A stretch of 63,256 bases of DNA, taken from assembly GCF_001667925.1 (NCBI RefSeq), contig NZ_LZJR01000151.1, forward strand, positions 1-63,256. Reading direction: 5' to 3'. A model generated the notes under the pieces. It did not search any database. It saw only the letters and a list, made by a program, of their open reading frames with translations, and was not told where the DNA came from. Positions 60,026-63,256 of this stretch are shown here, in pieces (positions within the stretch are counted from its first letter, which is position 1; each line of letters opens with the position of its first letter). A program made the translations under genes and the position numbers. The DNA is from Mycobacterium sp. E2479 (GTDB taxonomy: Bacteria > Actinomycetota > Actinomycetes > Mycobacteriales > Mycobacteriaceae).

Positions 60026-61666
60026 CTAGCGGGGGAGTTGAAGGTATCGATGTACGAGGGCGACCGCTATGCCGCCTTCACCGACGGATGCCGCGACGCG
60101 CTTTACCGATCCGGAGCGAACGTCGCCGACTGCGAAAATCCCGGGCGCGCTCGTTTCAAGTGTGAACGGCTCGCGTTCGACGTTCCAGTGACCGGCTTTC
60201 ATCGCGTCGATCCCCGTCAGCACGAAGCCATGCTCGTCGCGCGCGATCTCCGAGGGGAGCCAGTCCGTCGTCGCTTCGGCACCGATGAGCACGAAGAGCA
60301 CCCTCGCGTCCCGTCGAGATGTGGTGCCAGCACTTCGATCGATCACGTCGATCGCCTCGAGTTCTTCGCCCCCGAGCGCCGCGACGACCTCCGATCGCGT
60401 CTCCACCCGAATGTTCGTTTTCGTCGCGATCTGCTCGATGAGGTAGTGGGACATGCTCTCGGCGAGCGACTCGCCCCGCACGAGGAGCGTGACGGATCGC
60501 GCGTGGTTGCTGAGGAAAACGGCGGCCTGGCCGGCCGAATTGCCCGCACCGATCAAATACACATCGTTGCCCTGCGCCAGACCCGCGTCGCTGCGCGCCG
60601 CGCCGTAATAGACACCGGAGCCGACGAAGCGGTCGATCGAATCGACTCGGAGTCGTCGCCACTCCACTCCCATCGCTAGCACGATCGACCTGGTGCGCAA
60701 GACGTCGCCCCCATCCAGCGTGACGGTCAGGTGGTCGGGGTCGATGTCTTCGACATGACGGGTCACGACGATCTCGGCACCCAACCTTTTCGCCTGCTGC
60801 AGCGTCCGCGCCGCGAGGTCGTCGCCAGAGACGCCGAACGGGAAACCCGTGTAATTCTCGATCCGGGTGGAGGTGCCGGCTTGCCCTCCGGGGGCGAAGG
60901 ATTCGATCAGTCCCGTCTGAAGACCCTCGGAGGCGCCGTTGACCGCCGCCGTCAGGCCCGCCGGGCCGCCACCCACGATCACCAAGTCGTAACGCGCCCG
61001 GCTTGGCTCGACGGTCAGCCCAGCGGCCCGCGCAACCGCGCGCATTGTCGGGGTAGTCAGCCGCGTGCCGTCGCGCAGCACCACCGTCGGATAGGCGGTG
61101 GGATCGTCTGCGGCGCCTTCCGGTGTCGCGGGATCGTCCGGGTCCAGGCGTTCGAAAGGAATCTGGTTGCGATGCAGGAAGACGTCGCAATGATGCACTC
61201 CCGGGTCGACACGCGGGCCGATCACGAACATTGCAGGCTCGCGCGGTTGGGCGGTGGCGTTTCTGAGCATCTCCATGCGCTCCAGTGCGGCGGCACCGAC
61301 CATTTCGGAAATCTGGGGCGCCATCGCGGCGAGCGTGTGGAACACCTCGACCGTCATTTTCAATACCCGTGACGGCCCAACGGCTCGCATGCTGGCGGGC
61401 AACGGAGTACCGAGCGTCATCGGGATCTCGCCTCCGACTTCGCCCGGAAGTCGCACGCCGATTACCTGCTCGACTCCGTTCACCAGCTTCGTCAGCTCGG
61501 CCTTGCCGTCGACCACGATCGCAAGGGACCGGCCTTCGCCCTCGTGGCCTACGTACTCCCCGCCGATGAGGTGGATGTCCTCCACGGCGCCCGCAAGATA
61601 TTCGAGTTCTTTGTCCCTGAGCGTCGAGAAGAGCGGAATCGTGGCCAGCTCTTCTGTGGTGAACAT
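60026..61666 (-). CDS. Cyclic-nucleotide-binding, thioredoxin-reductase-like flavoprotein lacking CxxC
   Basis: A 546-residue three-part protein. Residues 5-135 form a CRP-type cNMP-binding domain with the ligand Glu80 (GGEIPM) and Arg94 (ASMRAV). Residues about 145-215 look like a degenerate glutaredoxin fold. Residues 225-546 are a TrxB-type FAD/NADPH reductase (GGGPAGL 232-238; GAGNSA 373-378). The redox-active CATC of thioredoxin reductases is replaced by GAAR (355-358), so disulfide reduction by the usual route is unlikely. ATG 61666 has GGGAGG upstream. It is divergent from an adenylate cyclase. Confidence 0.92.
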   Translation of the reverse strand: MFTTEELATIPLFSTLRDKELEYLAGAVEDIHLIGGEYVGHEGEGRSLAIVVDGKAELTKLVNGVEQVIGVRLPGEVGGEIPMTLGTPLPASMRAVGPSRVLKMTVEVFHTLAAMAPQISEMVGAAALERMEMLRNATAQPREPAMFVIGPRVDPGVHHCDVFLHRNQIPFERLDPDDPATPEGAADDPTAYPTVVLRDGTRLTTPTMRAVARAAGLTVEPSRARYDLVIVGGGPAGLTAAVNGASEGLQTGLIESFAPGGQAGTSTRIENYTGFPFGVSGDDLAARTLQQAKRLGAEIVVTRHVEDIDPDHLTVTLDGGDVLRTRSIVLAMGVEWRRLRVDSIDRFVGSGVYYGAARSDAGLAQGNDVYLIGAGNSAGQAAVFLSNHARSVTLLVRGESLAESMSHYLIEQIATKTNIRVETRSEVVAALGGEELEAIDVIDRSAGTTSRRDARVLFVLIGAEATTDWLPSEIARDEHGFVLTGIDAMKAGHWNVEREPFTLETSAPGIFAVGDVRSGSVKRVAASVGEGGIAVALVHRYLQLPR

Positions 61667-61876
61667 GTTTGCCTCCCAATTTGTTTCGCGCGACGCCACT
61701 GGTTCACGAGGCGCTTTCGCGCGTGGTGCCGACATTTTCAATGCAGGTATCGTCCATCGCACACCGTGGGCGGCACATGAGGCATCCGCCTCAGAATCGC
61801 GGGCCCATACGGGCGCCGCAGTCGTTGGATGGCTCAGTGCGACTTAATGTGGCCGATGCAGGCGTAAGGTTCGACC

Positions 61877-63214
61877 ATGCACGTCGCGGGCAGCCCGCCG
61901 GATATCCGCTATGCCCACAGCGGCGGCCTGAACATCGCATACTCGGTGACAGGACAGGGACCCGACCTCGTCGTCGCGCCCGGTTTCATCTCGCACCTCG
62001 ACATCATGTGGGAGGAACCGTCGGTCGTCCACTTCTACTCGCGACTCGCGTCCTTTCGTCGCGTCGTCACCTTTGACAAGCGGGGCACTGGCCTCTCGGA
62101 TCCGGTAATGCACGCACCGACGTTGGAAGAGTCCGTCGACGACCTGTGCGCCGTCATGGACGCGGCCGGATGTGAACGCGCCGACCTCGTGGGCGTTTCC
62201 GAGGGTGGCACGATGGCGATGCTGACGGCAGCAGGCCACCCCGATCGGGTGAATGCGCTTGCCCTATATGGAACTTTCTCTCGCCTGCTCCGAGCGACTG
62301 ACTACCCGCTCGGCGTCACCGAGGAGCAGCTGTCGGCGTTGGTCGAGGTGAGTGCCAAGCGTTGGGGGGAGGGCGTCGGACTGGGTGCATGGGCTCCGAG
62401 CCGGCGGGGCGACGCCGATCTGCGGCGGTGGTGGGCGCGGCTGCAGCGTGTCGCCGCCAGTCCGGGCATGGTCCGTAACATCTTCGCGCTCTATCCGCAG
62501 CTGGACATCCGCGACGTGCTGCCCGCGATCCAGGTGCCCACGCTCGTGCTCCACCGGCGTAACGACCGGATGGTGACGCTCGAGATGGGTCGTTACCTCG
62601 CCGACCGCATCCGGGGGGCCAAGTTCGTCGAGATCGACGGCGAGGACCACCTGTTCTTTACGGGCGATGCCGATGCCCTGCTCGATGAGATCGAGGAGTT
62701 CCTTACCGGCGTGCGGCCGCAGCCCCCGGTCGAGCGCGTCCTGGCCACGGTGCTGTTTACCGACATCGTCGACTCCACGAAGCGAGCAGTCGAGCTTGGC
62801 GACCAGCGATGGAAGGAGTTGCTCGGAAGGCACGACGCCCAGGTACGGCGCCAACTCGAGCGCTTCGGTGGCCGTGAGGTCAACACGACGGGTGACGGCT
62901 TCCTCGCCCGGTTCGATGGACCCGCCCGCGCGATCCGGTGTGCCATGGCGATCCGCGACGTGCTGCGGAGCCTGGGTCTCGAGGTGCGGGCGGGCGTACA
63001 CACGGGGGAGGTGGAGTTGCGCGACGACGACATCAGCGGCATCTCCGTTAACATCGCCGCGCGTGTCGCAGCGGCGGCCGGGGCGGGCGAGGTGCTCGTC
63101 TCGCGCATCGTCGTAGATCTGGTCGCCGGGTCGGGTCTTGGCTTTGCCGCTGGCGGCGCGCACACCCTCAAGGGTGTGGCGGGCGAGTGGCCGTTGTTCG
63201 CCGTCGAAGGTTGA
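61877..63214 (+). CDS. Alpha/beta hydrolase - class III adenylate cyclase fusion
   Basis: A 445-residue protein. Residues about 12-275 are an alpha/beta hydrolase (Ser108 in GVSEGG; His in DGEDHLFF). Residues 285-445 are a class III cyclase with metal Asp296 and Asp340 (FTDIVDS; TGDGFLARFD) and transition-state residues Asn392 and Arg396 (VNIAARV). The adenine-specifying Lys is replaced by Asn336, as I recall for Rv1900c (LipJ), which has the same architecture and cyclase activity. It should make cAMP. ATG 61877 lies 210 bases from the divergent cNMP-binding flavoprotein. The hydrolase may be a regulatory or separate activity. Confidence 0.92.
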   Translation: MHVAGSPPDIRYAHSGGLNIAYSVTGQGPDLVVAPGFISHLDIMWEEPSVVHFYSRLASFRRVVTFDKRGTGLSDPVMHAPTLEESVDDLCAVMDAAGCERADLVGVSEGGTMAMLTAAGHPDRVNALALYGTFSRLLRATDYPLGVTEEQLSALVEVSAKRWGEGVGLGAWAPSRRGDADLRRWWARLQRVAASPGMVRNIFALYPQLDIRDVLPAIQVPTLVLHRRNDRMVTLEMGRYLADRIRGAKFVEIDGEDHLFFTGDADALLDEIEEFLTGVRPQPPVERVLATVLFTDIVDSTKRAVELGDQRWKELLGRHDAQVRRQLERFGGREVNTTGDGFLARFDGPARAIRCAMAIRDVLRSLGLEVRAGVHTGEVELRDDDISGISVNIAARVAAAAGAGEVLVSRIVVDLVAGSGLGFAAGGAHTLKGVAGEWPLFAVEG

Positions 63215-63256
63215 CCGAAAGGGCGTACTCGCGACAGCTACGGCAGCTCAGGTGTC

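Noticed and set aside
61667..61876. CRP/Cmr site (TGTGA-N6-TCACA) between the cyclase and the flavoprotein
   Set aside because: No convincing match to the consensus; only isolated half-like fragments are present.

Overview
The window looks like one end of a contig from a non-tuberculous, probably slow-growing Mycobacterium. The grounds are a mycobacterial-type tmRNA with tag ADSHQRDYALAA; the gene orders nuoG-to-nuoA, fadB4/fadE23/fadE24/hisN and fprA/prfB/mscS/ftsE/ftsX/smpB/ssrA, which match the M. tuberculosis Rv3100-Rv3151 neighbourhood as I remember it; high G+C; many ATGA gene overlaps; and MIRU-like couplers. A nitric oxide reductase, a homogentisate dioxygenase, a CYP102-like P450 and a GlcNAc/MurNAc kinase-MurQ fusion argue against the tuberculosis complex. 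I cannot name the species. Rv comparisons are from memory, not from a search.

Layout. 1-264: a fold-back inverted duplication of nuoG, most likely an assembly artefact. 188-6277 (minus): NADH dehydrogenase I genes nuoG to nuoA, then an atypical response regulator. 7.2-15.9 kb (minus): YceI and NTF2-like proteins, then a tightly coupled catabolic operon: homogentisate dioxygenase-like, hydrolase, CoA-transferase, HMG-CoA lyase-like, TetR, acyl-CoA dehydrogenase, APH-like kinase, DUF6285. Its last three genes look like the lvaC/lvaA/lvaB 4-hydroxyacyl-CoA pathway of Pseudomonas putida. Two MIRU-like elements, each a complete mini-ORF, join genes within it. 16.2-22.6 kb: fadB4, acuI-like, aldo/keto reductase, fadE23, fadE24 and hisN. 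22.6-26.8 kb: a quinol-type nitric oxide reductase with a zinc-ribbon membrane protein and a slipin. 27-28.5 kb: an Rv3134c-like universal stress protein behind candidate DosR boxes, and an Rv3129-like flavin/F420-fold protein. 28.5-38.2 kb: conserved housekeeping genes (fprA, prfB, mscS-like, ftsE, ftsX, smpB, ssrA).

38.2-47.4 kb (minus) resembles a dormancy (DosR) island: a tandem universal stress protein, a broken gltD-like gene, PEP synthase, a three-domain OtsB1/GH65 protein and PfkB. 48-53 kb: a Pro/Ser/Thr-repeat secreted protein, a fused HadA-HadB hydratase, and a divergent CYP102-type P450-reductase fusion. 53.3-59.9 kb (minus): an operon combining two acyl-CoA dehydrogenases, a hydrolase, an enoyl-CoA hydratase and a VOC protein with a sugar kinase-MurQ fusion and a peptidoglycan amidase. 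60-63.2 kb: a probable cAMP module, in which a hydrolase-adenylate cyclase fusion is divergent from a cyclic-nucleotide-binding, thioredoxin-reductase-like flavoprotein that lacks the CxxC.
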